Positions 10,476 through 18,509 are shown, counted from the stretch's first letter. The stretch: 64,000 nt of DNA from Pseudalkalibacillus sp051842935 (GCF_051842935.1 NZ_JBPXRR010000001.1:1426001-1490000), one strand, 5' to 3'. The notes: generated from the letters alone by a model not told the origin. Made by a program: numbers and translations.

Positions 10476-10930
10476 TCATTTGTTTTCTTTTACAATCTCA
10501 TCAATAAATTTCCATTTTCCTTTGTCAATGATCCATCTAAGTGAAAGATCATTTGAAATGAACCGTTTTTCACGTTAAATGAACGACTGTTTGTCATTAT
10601 GATGTGCTTTTTCACCTATTTCATCTACGTAAGAAATTATTACAACGTGGCGGTCCCCAATTGGTTCCCCAAGATTACTCTCGGGTGGATATTCCAAACT
10701 GATATTATTTATGCTATAGTCACTAACTTCCGGCAGCGAGACTTCCATCCTATTAAGGAATAGCCCCAATAATAGAGTATCAATATATCTGGTATTAGTT
10801 GGTATCAAAGAAGATTTAAGTGTTCTATTCCCTCTTATTACCGAAATAAATGTAAAGGCGTAATCCTTCCTATACTTGATAACCGGTTTTGGCTTTTCAA
10901 CCCATAAGAATGCCTCTCTGGTTAGGTGAC
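10476..10930 (-). pseudogene. Broken gene of unknown function with one in-frame TAA and no start
   Basis: On the minus strand one frame stays open for about 150 codons, from about 10930 down to TGA at 10476-10478, except for a single in-frame TAA about 100 bases before the end. The part before the TAA is the 77-codon stretch ending NDKQSFI; the part after it reads on as REKRFISNDLSLRW...IVKENK. No ATG with a ribosome site exists: the frame runs upstream into the 53-bp tandem repeats and meets a TGA in the first full unit. I do not recognise the family. Reading: a truncated gene remnant with a nonsense mutation, its 5' end lost to or replaced by the repeat array. A chance open frame in AT-rich DNA remains possible. 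Confidence 0.45.
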
Positions 10931-11331
10931 TTGTATGGTTTAAGCGTTTTCATCCTATCAAAAAGCTTCTTTCGGTAGGTGACTTGTATGGTTTAAGCGT
11001 TTTCACCCTACCAAAAAGCTTCTTTCGTTGGGTGACTTGTATGGTTTAAGCGTTTTCACCCTATCAAAAAGCTTCTTTCGTTGGGTGATTTGTATGGTTT
11101 AAGCGTTTTCACCCTATCAAAAAGCTTCTTTCGTTGGGTGACTTGTATGGTTTAAGCGTTTTCACCCTATTAAAAAGCTTCTTTCGTTGGGTGACTTGTA
11201 TGATTTCAGCGTTTTCATCCTATCATAAAGCTTCTTTCGTTGGGTGACTTGTATGGTTTCAGCGTTTTCACCCTACCAATAAGCTTCTCTCGTTAGGTGA
11301 CTTGACGATTTTGGTGTTTTCACCCTATCAG
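10872..11331. repeat. 53-bp tandem repeat array (seven full units plus diverged ends)
   Basis: Units begin GGTGACTTGTATGG at 10925, 10978, 11031, 11084, 11137, 11190 and 11243, each exactly 53 bases apart, with a partial diverged unit at 11296 and a diverged copy at about 10872-10924. Inside each unit GGGTGA and TCACCC face each other across about 20 bases, so each unit can fold into a hairpin. Most units also carry the palindromic core AAGCTT. Units differ at only a few positions. 53 is not a multiple of three and all frames hit stops, so it does not encode a peptide repeat. There are no unique spacers, so it is not CRISPR. Confidence 0.95.
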
Positions 11332-11565
11332 ATCCTTTTATTAAGGAGAATTCTTTCTTCCTGATAACTGCCCGATTATTAAATACTTTCATATGGTTTC
11401 ATTCTAATTTTTTAACAAATTTTTCTAGTTTCCTTTGAAATTCATACACAAATCACATCTAAATTCACAGCCCTCCAATAATTATTTCAGACCTTGTGAA
11501 ATGATATGTGAATTCATATGTTGTTTTGGCTCAAATGTTTAGGGAAGGGCTGATAAAACAATGAA

Positions 11566-11604
11566 AAACGCACTGTTGATTTTCGTTGTGATTTCCAGTG
11601 CGTT
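11566..11604 (-). terminator. Terminator of the dehydrogenase/isomerase operon
   Basis: Ten-base stem AAACGCACTG / CAGTGCGTTT; read on the minus strand it is followed by a T run. It lies about 80 bases downstream of the last gene of the operon. Confidence 0.8.
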
Positions 11605-11684
11605 TCTCTTTAATATTTACTTGTTTGCACCTCTGAAGTAAACCCGTTATAAGTCTTATGAGCGATTTTTCAGATGAACGATTC

Positions 11685-12653
11685 CTAAACCCAGTACATC
11701 TGAGAAGGTTTTTCTTCAATTAAGACCGTTTTCAAGTTCGCCACAGCTCTGTTGAACCCTTCATCAATCGACATGATTGGATCTTCGTGTTCAATGCTGA
11801 TGATGTGATCATATCCATAGATTCTAAGTGTACTAATGATATTGGACCACACTTCCAGGCTGTGACCGCAACCAACTGAACGGAACGTCCATGCTCGAGT
11901 TTTCACATTGTCATAAGGTTGCATATCTGTCAGACCATACATATTGACATTATCTTGATCGATGTATGTATCCTTCGCATGAAAATGATGGATGGCATTC
12001 GCTTCACCGAGAATTTTGATGGCTGCAACCGGATCGATTCCTTGCCACCACAAATGACTTGGATCGAGGTTCGCACCTATAGCGTCACAAGTCGCTTCTC
12101 TTAATTTCAGCATCGTATAGGGTGTATGGACCATGAATCCTCCGTGGAGTTCTAGGCCGATTTTCACATCATGCGCTTCAGCTATTTCTCCGATTTCCTT
12201 CCAATAAGGAATCAACCGGTTCTCCCATTGCCATTCATAAACCTCCCGATATTCACCCGGCCAAGGTGTAACTGGCCAATTCGGATACTTTGCCCCTTCC
12301 CCATCTCCCGCTGTACCCGAAAAACAGTTTACGACGGGAACGTCCATGAGAGCAGCTAATTTGATCGTCTTACGAAGGGTTTCATCGGATTCGTGTGCGA
12401 AATTCTTGTCTGGAGACAATGGATTCCCATGACAACTGAATGCACTGATTGTCAATTCACGCTCTTTTACAAGGCTCAAATAATGATTTCTTGCTGCTGC
12501 ATCATGCAACAATTCATCAAGATTGCAATGTGCATTCCCTGGATAACAGCCTGTCCCAATCTCAACTGCATGTAGCCCGTTATTTTTCACATGATCCAAC
12601 ATCTGTTCGAAAGATTGATCTCCAAATAATACGGTGAAAACACCTAATTTCAT
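11685..12653 (-). CDS. Sugar phosphate isomerase/epimerase family TIM-barrel protein
   Basis: 322 residues from the ATG at 12653, preceded by AGGTGA; an upstream in-frame GTG at 12662 has no ribosome site. The fold is the AP-endonuclease-2/xylose-isomerase-like TIM barrel, as in IolE, IolI and IolH. Candidate metal ligands occur in order: Glu in GLELHG (about 168), Asp in NLDPSHL (about 197), His in HHFHAKD (about 225) and Glu in ISIEHED (about 288). It probably isomerises, epimerises or dehydrates a sugar or cyclitol derivative produced by the dehydrogenases encoded just upstream. Gap to the preceding gene is only 9 bases. The exact substrate is unknown. Confidence 0.88.
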   Translation of the reverse strand: MKLGVFTVLFGDQSFEQMLDHVKNNGLHAVEIGTGCYPGNAHCNLDELLHDAAARNHYLSLVKERELTISAFSCHGNPLSPDKNFAHESDETLRKTIKLAALMDVPVVNCFSGTAGDGEGAKYPNWPVTPWPGEYREVYEWQWENRLIPYWKEIGEIAEAHDVKIGLELHGGFMVHTPYTMLKLREATCDAIGANLDPSHLWWQGIDPVAAIKILGEANAIHHFHAKDTYIDQDNVNMYGLTDMQPYDNVKTRAWTFRSVGCGHSLEVWSNIISTLRIYGYDHIISIEHEDPIMSIDEGFNRAVANLKTVLIEEKPSQMYWV

Positions 12654-12662
12654 TTCATTCAC

Positions 12663-13811
12663 CTACCGTTCTGATATTTTGACCCATTTTTTCGTTTGGT
12701 GACTTTCGAGTATTGCCTCAATCAGTAGCATGATACGATGACCATCCTCTAAGGTTGCAAATGAAGCATCTCTACCTTTATTTCCTTCAATCGTACTGTA
12801 AAAGTCAATCATCAAGTTTTTCAACCCGTCTGGCCATCCTTCCTGATGACCGCCTGGATAATGCGCTAAGTCTGCAGCACCTGTTGAAAGCAAACCTGGG
12901 TCTTTCACCAGCTCTTGATTCGCTTCGTTCCGTTTTCCAATCCACAAACGGTTCGGCTTCTCCTGATCCCAGGAGAAGGTGGTGTGCTCCGTCGTAATGT
13001 CGAAATAAAACTTGTTCTTACGTCCCGGACTTACTTGCGATACGGTAAAAACCCCGTGCATCCCATTATTAAAATGGACGAGTACACTGCCGTAATCTTC
13101 TGTTCCAATGTTCACGTCTTCTGTTTCAGCCGTTTGATTGGCTCCAAAGGTCGCCACTTCTTGCTTTGGTTTTTTACGAACAGGATGCACGGTTTTCAAA
13201 TCTGCAAACACTTCCACGATTTTTTGACCTGTGACATATTGGATCGTGTCACACCAATGGGATCCGATGTCTGCAATGGCACGGGAAGGACCATTTTTTT
13301 CTGGATCCATTCTCCAACTGTAATCCGTCTCATATAAACACCAATCTTGCACATACCCGCCATATACCAGATTCATTCTGCCATGTTCACCGGTACTTAA
13401 TTGAGTTTTCATTTCATGCACGATAGGAAAGTGACGATAGTTGAAACAGACTGTACTCACACTTCCCACTTTCTTAGACAGTTCTAAGAGCTCATTGGAT
13501 TCTTCAACGTTCATGGCTAATGGTTTTTCTGATAATAGATGTTTACCAGCCTCTAAAACTGCCCGATTGAATGGGTAATGAAGCTGATTCGAAGAGCAAT
13601 TATGAATGACATCCACATCAGGATCTTGAATCAGATCAGACACATTGTCATATGCTTTATCGATATTATAGTGTTGTGCGACGCTTTTCGCTTTCTCCAT
13701 CTGGCTTGAAGCGATGGCGACTACATCAACGTTTGGAAGGCGTTTAACCGCTTCCAAGTGTGACATCGCGGAAAATCCTGTCCCGATGATGCCGGCTTTC
13801 AAACGATTCAT
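12663..13811 (-). CDS. Gfo/Idh/MocA family oxidoreductase
   Basis: 382 residues. The N-terminal Rossmann domain shows GIIGTGFSAMSHLEA (dinucleotide-binding loop) and later SEKPLAMNVEES, the conserved EKP lysine motif of the family. The C-terminal alpha/beta domain carries DIGSHWCDT, with the His expected at the active site. These NAD(P)-dependent enzymes oxidise a sugar, inositol or sugar-acid hydroxyl. The 382-residue length and the NYRHFP stretch resemble long, uncharacterised dehydrogenases of sugar clusters. The ATG is preceded by GGAGG. It lies 19 bases after the second dehydrogenase and 9 bases before the isomerase gene, clearly within one operon. Confidence 0.92.
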   Translation of the reverse strand: MNRLKAGIIGTGFSAMSHLEAVKRLPNVDVVAIASSQMEKAKSVAQHYNIDKAYDNVSDLIQDPDVDVIHNCSSNQLHYPFNRAVLEAGKHLLSEKPLAMNVEESNELLELSKKVGSVSTVCFNYRHFPIVHEMKTQLSTGEHGRMNLVYGGYVQDWCLYETDYSWRMDPEKNGPSRAIADIGSHWCDTIQYVTGQKIVEVFADLKTVHPVRKKPKQEVATFGANQTAETEDVNIGTEDYGSVLVHFNNGMHGVFTVSQVSPGRKNKFYFDITTEHTTFSWDQEKPNRLWIGKRNEANQELVKDPGLLSTGAADLAHYPGGHQEGWPDGLKNLMIDFYSTIEGNKGRDASFATLEDGHRIMLLIEAILESHQTKKWVKISER

Positions 13812-13830
13812 CTGCCTCTCCTCCTTCTAG

Positions 13831-14892
13831 TCATACTTTGATGATCGATTCGATTTTTACGGCTTCACCTTTCTCGGCAGACTCGTAAAGGCCATTGATG
13901 ATTTGCTGTAGGAAGACCCCTTCTTTCCCATTGCTGATCGTTGGTGTGCCGGACAAGCAAGCATCAACGAATCGTTCGATTTCAAGTTCGTGATGCCCTT
14001 TTACAGGAAGATGAGAAGGTGTTGTATCAATTAACACGTCATGCTTTTCTTGATAAATTTTTAGCGGAAAGACATCCGCTCCCCCTTTATCTCCCATAAG
14101 TGTCACGTTCATCTCATCATGTTTCTCCACATTAGCAGCGAATGCGGAATCCAAAAGGATGGACGCACCATTCTTGAAGGTGATCATGCCGCGTGCCATA
14201 TCTTCAATCGTAAAGTTCTCCCAATCCCAGGGTCCCATCAGTCCGACGCCTTTTTGCTTCCCAAGCTTCTGATAAGTTACTCCGAACACCGTGTCTGGTT
14301 CTGGGTATCCCATAAGGTAAAGTGCCGTATCGAGCATATGTACTCCGATATCGATCAGCGGTCCACCACCTTGCAACTCTTTATTGGTGAAAACACCCCA
14401 GCCCGGAATACCACGCCGTCTCATGGCGCGTACATTGGCTGCATAGATTTCCCCCAGCTCATCATGGTCGATGAATCGTTTTAATGCTTCGACTTCCGGT
14501 GCATGACGGTAATGGAATCCATAAGTGAGGATTTTGCCTGCCTTTTCTGCTGCTTCTGCCATTTCAGCCGCTTCCTCGACCGTCATTGCAGGTGGCTTTT
14601 CACAGAGCACATGACATCCCGCTTCAATCGCTGCCATCGTTGCAGGGTAATGGAATTTGTTCGGTGTACAAATGCTCACTGCATCAATTTCAACCATATT
14701 GAACATTTCTACGTAGTCAGAAAAAGCGTAAGGAGCTTTCACTTCACTTGCGAGTTCACGAGCTTTTTCTGGAACAACATCACAAATTGCTACAATTTCG
14801 ATGCGGTCACTACATTTGAGATAATTAGGGATGTGTACGGCTTGTGCAATTCCACCAGCGCCGATTATGGCTACTTTCAATTTATTCGTCAT
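13831..14892 (-). CDS. Gfo/Idh/MocA family oxidoreductase
   Basis: 353 residues from the ATG at 14892, which follows AGGAGGGTG; an in-frame ATG 24 bases upstream lies before that ribosome site and is not used. Domain 1 has VAIIGAGGIAQAVHIPNY (GxGG NAD(P) loop) and CEKPPAMTVEEA (EKP motif). Domain 2 has IDIGVHMLDTALYL with the conserved Asp/His pair. This is the most canonical of the three dehydrogenases of the operon. The start of the reading overlaps the end of the upstream gene's leader, with a 16-base gap between stop and start. Substrate not identifiable; a sugar, cyclitol or glycoside is likely. Confidence 0.93.
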   Translation of the reverse strand: MTNKLKVAIIGAGGIAQAVHIPNYLKCSDRIEIVAICDVVPEKARELASEVKAPYAFSDYVEMFNMVEIDAVSICTPNKFHYPATMAAIEAGCHVLCEKPPAMTVEEAAEMAEAAEKAGKILTYGFHYRHAPEVEALKRFIDHDELGEIYAANVRAMRRRGIPGWGVFTNKELQGGGPLIDIGVHMLDTALYLMGYPEPDTVFGVTYQKLGKQKGVGLMGPWDWENFTIEDMARGMITFKNGASILLDSAFAANVEKHDEMNVTLMGDKGGADVFPLKIYQEKHDVLIDTTPSHLPVKGHHELEIERFVDACLSGTPTISNGKEGVFLQQIINGLYESAEKGEAVKIESIIKV

Positions 14893-14908
14893 TGGGACAC
14901 CCTCCTGA

Positions 14909-15928
14909 TCATGCATTTTTTATGGTATTGCTCAGTTCCTTCGTTAAGACTCTCCGGTTTTGTTCATGGGAGATTTTTGCCGCTTCGTTAACCATGGTCA
15001 ATGCCATCACATCAGATTCCAATATGCGTGTAGGCACTCCGTGTTGGATTACATTCACCCATTGCTCCATAGGTGTCTCGTCTGGTCGTGGAAGCTCCTC
15101 TGGCGTTAGCCAATCCTCACCATACTGTAGAGATTTCAGCCGAATCATTCGGTCTTCAATCAACAAGGTACCTTCTGTTCCATATAGCTCAAGCTGAAAA
15201 GGACTTCCAGTCGATATAAAACTCGTTTCCAAAATACCGATCGCTCCAGAATCATATTCAACAATTGCTACTGCGTTGTCATCCACCTCAAAACCTTTTG
15301 TTTGCTGCAGTTGACCCATGACTGATTTTACAGGTCCTGCTAGACGGTTCGTCAGATAAATGGGATGGGCTCCTAGGTCAATCAAGGCACCCCCACCACA
15401 TTGTTCTTTGTTGAAAAAGTGGGATGGCAACCATCCGTTCGGATGACCCTCCTGAGAAACGGCACCATTGTGAGCAACCCTACAGCGAATGGTTGTCAAA
15501 TCACCCAAGAGTCCCTGGTCAACGACGTCTTGCGCATATAAGTAATAATCGTCTTTCAATCTTGGTAGGGATACCATCAATTCAATATGGTTCTCCTTGA
15601 CCGCCTGATAAATTTCCTGACAATCTTCAACTGTGAATGCCAAAACTTTTTCTGTGAAAATATGTTTCTTGTGCTTTGCAGCAGCTAGTATCACTTCTTT
15701 ATGTAGATTTGTCGCAGTACTCACAATGACCGCATCAACATCTGGATCGTTGAGGACATTCTCCAGATTATCTTCGAATCGAACATCCAACTCGTTTGCC
15801 CATTCAGAACCACGGTCCACATCGTTATCCCAGACCACTTTGATCTGTATATTTCCTATCTCGCTAGCTTCGCGTGCATAATCTTTTGCATGGACATGCC
15901 ATTTACTTAACAAAGCAACACGAATCAA
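14909..15928 (-). CDS. Gfo/Idh/MocA family oxidoreductase, atypical cofactor loop
   Basis: 339 residues, TTG start at 15928 with GAGGAGG seven bases upstream; first gene of the four-gene operon. The fold is clearly Gfo/Idh/MocA: a Rossmann domain, TEKVLAFTVEDC in the EKP position (Val in place of Pro) and IDLGAHPIYLTNRL in domain 2. The usual GxGxxG loop is replaced by LLSKWHVHAKDYA, with no glycines. Some family members lacking this loop still bind NAD(P), others act as non-catalytic partners, so activity is uncertain. No transporter or regulator accompanies the operon. Confidence 0.9.
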   Translation of the reverse strand: MIRVALLSKWHVHAKDYAREASEIGNIQIKVVWDNDVDRGSEWANELDVRFEDNLENVLNDPDVDAVIVSTATNLHKEVILAAAKHKKHIFTEKVLAFTVEDCQEIYQAVKENHIELMVSLPRLKDDYYLYAQDVVDQGLLGDLTTIRCRVAHNGAVSQEGHPNGWLPSHFFNKEQCGGGALIDLGAHPIYLTNRLAGPVKSVMGQLQQTKGFEVDDNAVAIVEYDSGAIGILETSFISTGSPFQLELYGTEGTLLIEDRMIRLKSLQYGEDWLTPEELPRPDETPMEQWVNVIQHGVPTRILESDVMALTMVNEAAKISHEQNRRVLTKELSNTIKNA

Positions 15929-15964
15929 TTGGATACCTCCTCATTTTTGAAAACGTATGTGGTT

Positions 15965-15993
15965 AGGTTATTTTAATCCGCTAAAGTTGTCAA
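15965..15993 (-). promoter_or_regulatory. Possible sigma-A promoter of the dehydrogenase operon
   Basis: On the minus strand TTGACA (15988-15993) is followed by 17 bases and TAACCT (15965-15970). The -35 is perfect, the -10 weak. A half-site TGAAAACG lies between it and the start codon. Confidence 0.35.
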
Positions 15994-16018
15994 GATTAAG
16001 AATTTTACAAACAATTTA

Positions 16019-16047
16019 AAACCGCTCCATCATATGAGAAGCGGTTT
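16019..16047 (-). terminator. Terminator of the ECF sigma/anti-sigma operon
   Basis: AAACCGCT / AGCGGTTT stem with a 13-base loop, 27 bases after the anti-sigma stop; TTTTAAATTGTTT follows on the minus strand. Confidence 0.75.
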
Positions 16048-16073
16048 ATTTTCGGTACTCTATGCAAAATTAT

Positions 16074-16943
16074 TTAGTCTTCAATCCACATGTCTTTAAA
16101 TTCTTCCGCCTGAATGAATTGTTCTACTTCCGTTGCTTTTTCGCCATCCAGCATATGGGCAACACCGTAAGTTTCTCCTTGCCCATCCTTATTGATTACC
16201 ACGTTCAAATCGTGGGTTAGCTGTTTTGAATATTCAATGGCTTGGATTAATCGATCGCTCGGCTCAAGCCACTCATCGCGATAGTCCATAGGATTTCCTT
16301 CTTTATTTAAAGGTAAATAGCGGTTGATCTGTTCCCAATGGATGATGAGTGTTAAATCGAATAAGTTTTTGAAATCTTTTTCAATCGCTTCACCATCCAC
16401 AAGTTTATTTCTGAGATCAGTACTTGAAACGGTTGCAGCGAGCCATCTGTAATAAACTGGATCATCCTCATATTGAACTGGAACAGGTTCATTTAATTCT
16501 TCTGCATACTGTTGTATGAACTCCCCAAGACTATGAGCTGCAGCATCGTTTTCCGGATCATTTTTGTGAAAATCGGATACATCTTTCCACTCTTTATTTA
16601 AACCATTCCCACTTGCGCTCACCGCATCATCTGTGACATCTTCTTTGGTTTGATCTTTTTGTGTATCATCTGAAGCAAGCGTTTCTTCTGAAGGTTCGGT
16701 CGTCTGCTGATTTGCTTTTTCTGTTGAATCTAACCCTTGGGTAAGTAAAATCCCTCCGAACAACAACAAAGTTACAATGGCTGCTACACTCATGCTCCAT
16801 CTGACAATAGGACGGGTTTTCTTTCTTTGATCCGTTTTCAATTGAATCATCACCTCATCTTTTTCAGTTTTAGAAAATTTCAGGTCTCGATAAACTTCAT
16901 CATCCAACCGTTTTTTGAGGTTATCAAACTGTTCGTTCTTCAT
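16074..16943 (-). CDS. Probable membrane anti-sigma factor for the adjacent ECF sigma factor
   Basis: 289 residues. Residues 1-47 are charged and cytoplasmic, residues about 48-68 form a single hydrophobic segment, and the remaining 220 residues are hydrophilic, starting with an acidic Thr/Glu/Asp-rich linker and continuing as an extracytoplasmic domain. Its start overlaps the sigma-factor stop by four bases. One-membrane-segment proteins encoded directly behind an ECF sigma factor are almost always its anti-sigma factor. No ZAS zinc motif (HxxxCxxC) is visible, so it would belong to a different anti-sigma class, similar to RsiX/RsiV-type arrangements. The signal it senses is unknown. Confidence 0.75.
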   Translation of the reverse strand: MKNEQFDNLKKRLDDEVYRDLKFSKTEKDEVMIQLKTDQRKKTRPIVRWSMSVAAIVTLLLFGGILLTQGLDSTEKANQQTTEPSEETLASDDTQKDQTKEDVTDDAVSASGNGLNKEWKDVSDFHKNDPENDAAAHSLGEFIQQYAEELNEPVPVQYEDDPVYYRWLAATVSSTDLRNKLVDGEAIEKDFKNLFDLTLIIHWEQINRYLPLNKEGNPMDYRDEWLEPSDRLIQAIEYSKQLTHDLNVVINKDGQGETYGVAHMLDGEKATEVEQFIQAEEFKDMWIED

Positions 16944-17482
16944 AGCTCTAAACCTCTCCTTTCAAGTTCCTGTTTCAATAATTGCTTCCCACGGCTTAAC
17001 CGGGTTTTGACGGTCGCTTCTTTTAGCTTTGTAATCACACTGATCTCTCTGATTTTCAATCCATCATAATAAAACATATAAAGAATTCCTCTGTACTTTG
17101 GATGGATACCCAGAAGGGATGCAGTTATCAACTTCTTTTCGTCTTTTTGGATGAGCTTTAATTCAGGTGTTAGATCACTTCCGGCTTTGTGTCGTTCGAC
17201 TTTAAAAGGCAGCCATTTTTTAAAATGACTACTCTTAAGGACATCCAATGAACGGTTGATCGTTATCCGATAAATCCAGGTCTTGTAACTGGATTGCTTT
17301 TCAAATTGATGTAAGTGGTGATAGCAACTGATGAAGACATCCTGTGCAATATCTTCTGCAAGGCTGATATCCTTGACGTATGTAAATGCCAGTTTCTTCA
17401 CCATGTCACCGTATTCGTCCATAAGATAGACAATGGTTTCATCCCTTGTATAATTAGAGCGTCCTTCTTCCAATTCAGGCAC
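16940..17482 (-). CDS. ECF-type RNA polymerase sigma factor
   Basis: 180 residues from the GTG at 17482 (AAGGGG at the right distance); a GTG nine bases earlier is too close to that site. Region 2 is seen in YGDMVKKLAFTYVKD, SLAEDIAQDVF and the YKTWIYRITINRSLD segment. Region 4 is seen in HPKYRGILYMFYYDGLKIREI and KLKEATVKTRLSRGK, the helix-turn-helix that reads the -35. There is no region 1 or long region 3, which defines the ECF group. It is co-transcribed with the membrane anti-sigma gene and preceded by an ECF-type promoter, so autoregulation is likely. Typical regulons concern envelope or antimicrobial stress. Confidence 0.93.
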   Translation of the reverse strand: MPELEEGRSNYTRDETIVYLMDEYGDMVKKLAFTYVKDISLAEDIAQDVFISCYHHLHQFEKQSSYKTWIYRITINRSLDVLKSSHFKKWLPFKVERHKAGSDLTPELKLIQKDEKKLITASLLGIHPKYRGILYMFYYDGLKIREISVITKLKEATVKTRLSRGKQLLKQELERRGLEL

Positions 17483-17526
17483 TTGATTCACCCCTTTCTC
17501 TCTGTATTGTTTAAAATCGTAACTTA

Positions 17527-17552
17527 GACGAGGGACTTACAAAATGGTTTCA
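17527..17552 (-). promoter_or_regulatory. ECF-type promoter, probable autoregulation of the sigma operon
   Basis: On the minus strand TGAAAC (17547-17552), 16 bases, then CGTC (17527-17530). TGAAAC with CGTC is the pattern of Bacillus ECF promoters (sigma-W/M/V/X group). It lies 45 bases upstream of the sigma gene. Confidence 0.8.
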
Positions 17553-17616
17553 TTTTTTTCCATAAAAAAAGAGCCATCCATAGAAAGTGTTAATCACTTC
17601 TCGGACGAGCCCTTAC

Positions 17617-17895
17617 TTAAAGCCATCTTCTTAAGCGTTTGATATAGCGTTTGGATTGAAAGAGTAATTCCGTTTTTATGTATTTAGGTACATTGATTGC
17701 ATTGATTTTTTTTATGGAAGGGTAAACGCCATCTTCATTGAACAAAACGTCGAAATTGCCTCTGTAGATCGTATCCCCAGATTGTTTATCAATCACCTCG
17801 GCGTCTACGATTGCAACGCGATTGATAAGACGGGGATCATCGGATTCCGACTCCAACGTTTCCACTTCTACCACTTTGAACAGAAATTGCGGCAC
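17617..17895 (-). CDS. Small protein of unknown function
   Basis: 92 residues if started at the GTG at 17895, which has AAGGGGG six bases upstream; the longer reading from 17946 lacks a ribosome site. The product (starts MPQFLFKVVEVE) is soluble, with an acidic N-terminal half and a strongly basic end (KRYIKRLRRWL). I do not recognise a family. It lies upstream of the sigma operon promoter but is read in the same direction, separated from the AHSA1-type gene by a terminator. Confidence 0.65.
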   Translation of the reverse strand: MPQFLFKVVEVETLESESDDPRLINRVAIVDAEVIDKQSGDTIYRGNFDVLFNEDGVYPSIKKINAINVPKYIKTELLFQSKRYIKRLRRWL

Positions 17896-17978
17896 GTGAA
17901 TCCCCCTTTTCATTGGTGTTTCGTTTATTCTATCACGGAAATGCAAATGTGTGTTCGATTATGCTCAAAATACAAAAA

Positions 17979-18003
17979 GAGATACTGCTGATCACAGCAT
18001 CTC
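17979..18003 (-). terminator. Terminator of the AHSA1-domain gene
   Basis: GAGAT / ATCTC outer pairs and GCTG / CAGC inner stem around ATCA; on the minus strand followed by TTTTTGTATTTT. Confidence 0.8.
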
Positions 18004-18014
18004 CCTGTATACAC

Positions 18015-18509
18015 TCACTTCTTTCCACTTTGTTTGATGTTGTCTTCTGAATCATCTGTGTAAGGCTCACCTTGTCCATTGACCACATAATTCTTTAGAC
18101 TGTTCAAATAGTGCGCCCATCCGTTTTCACAAGCTTCGTAGCACTCCAGTTTCGGTGTTAAGCCTTCATGGACAAAGTGAAGACGGGAATCCTTTTCGTT
18201 CACATGCTCAATTTCAAACCGGATAGTTGTTCCGACCCAATCCTCTAGGTCATTAAACCCGCTCTTTTCAGGGTGTCGAGACTCAATGACTTTCCAGATC
18301 ACAACTTCATTTTGTTGTAATTGATCATTCTCTGCTACAACATAAAATCCAGCTGTAGGAAACCTGAACTCTGATATGCCTCCTACCTCTTCACTGATAT
18401 TAGCAAACTTCGTCCACCAATTCCGTACACCTTCCTCAGTGTGAATCGCCTTGTAGAGTTCTGAACTGGATACCGGAATATCCAGAATCGTTGTAAAATC
18501 TTTGTTCAC
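18015..18509 (-). CDS. SRPBCC / AHSA1-domain protein
   Basis: 164 residues with the START-like helix-grip fold of the AHSA1 (activator of Hsp90 ATPase homologue 1-like) family. Recognisable parts are the opening IPVSSSELYKAIHTEEGVRNWWTK, where the family typically has S-x-x-x-V/L-W-x-A-I-x-x-x-x-x-x-x-W-W, and the late H-E-G-L-T motif followed by NGWAHYLNSLKNYV. These proteins bind hydrophobic ligands in the cavity; the physiological ligand is unknown. AGGAGG precedes the ATG. It is a single-gene unit ended by a strong hairpin. Confidence 0.85.
   Translation of the reverse strand: MNKDFTTILDIPVSSSELYKAIHTEEGVRNWWTKFANISEEVGGISEFRFPTAGFYVVAENDQLQQNEVVIWKVIESRHPEKSGFNDLEDWVGTTIRFEIEHVNEKDSRLHFVHEGLTPKLECYEACENGWAHYLNSLKNYVVNGQGEPYTDDSEDNIKQSGKK

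Noticed and set aside
10925..11331. CRISPR array
   Set aside because: Units are contiguous 53-bp near-identical copies without unique spacers, and no cas genes are present.
11531..11719. 62-codon minus-strand frame
   Set aside because: It overlaps the operon terminator and the end of the isomerase gene, with no ribosome site.
15947..15961. CcpA (cre) site before the dehydrogenase operon
   Set aside because: TGAAAACGTATGTG matches only the left half of the cre consensus; the right half fails at most positions.
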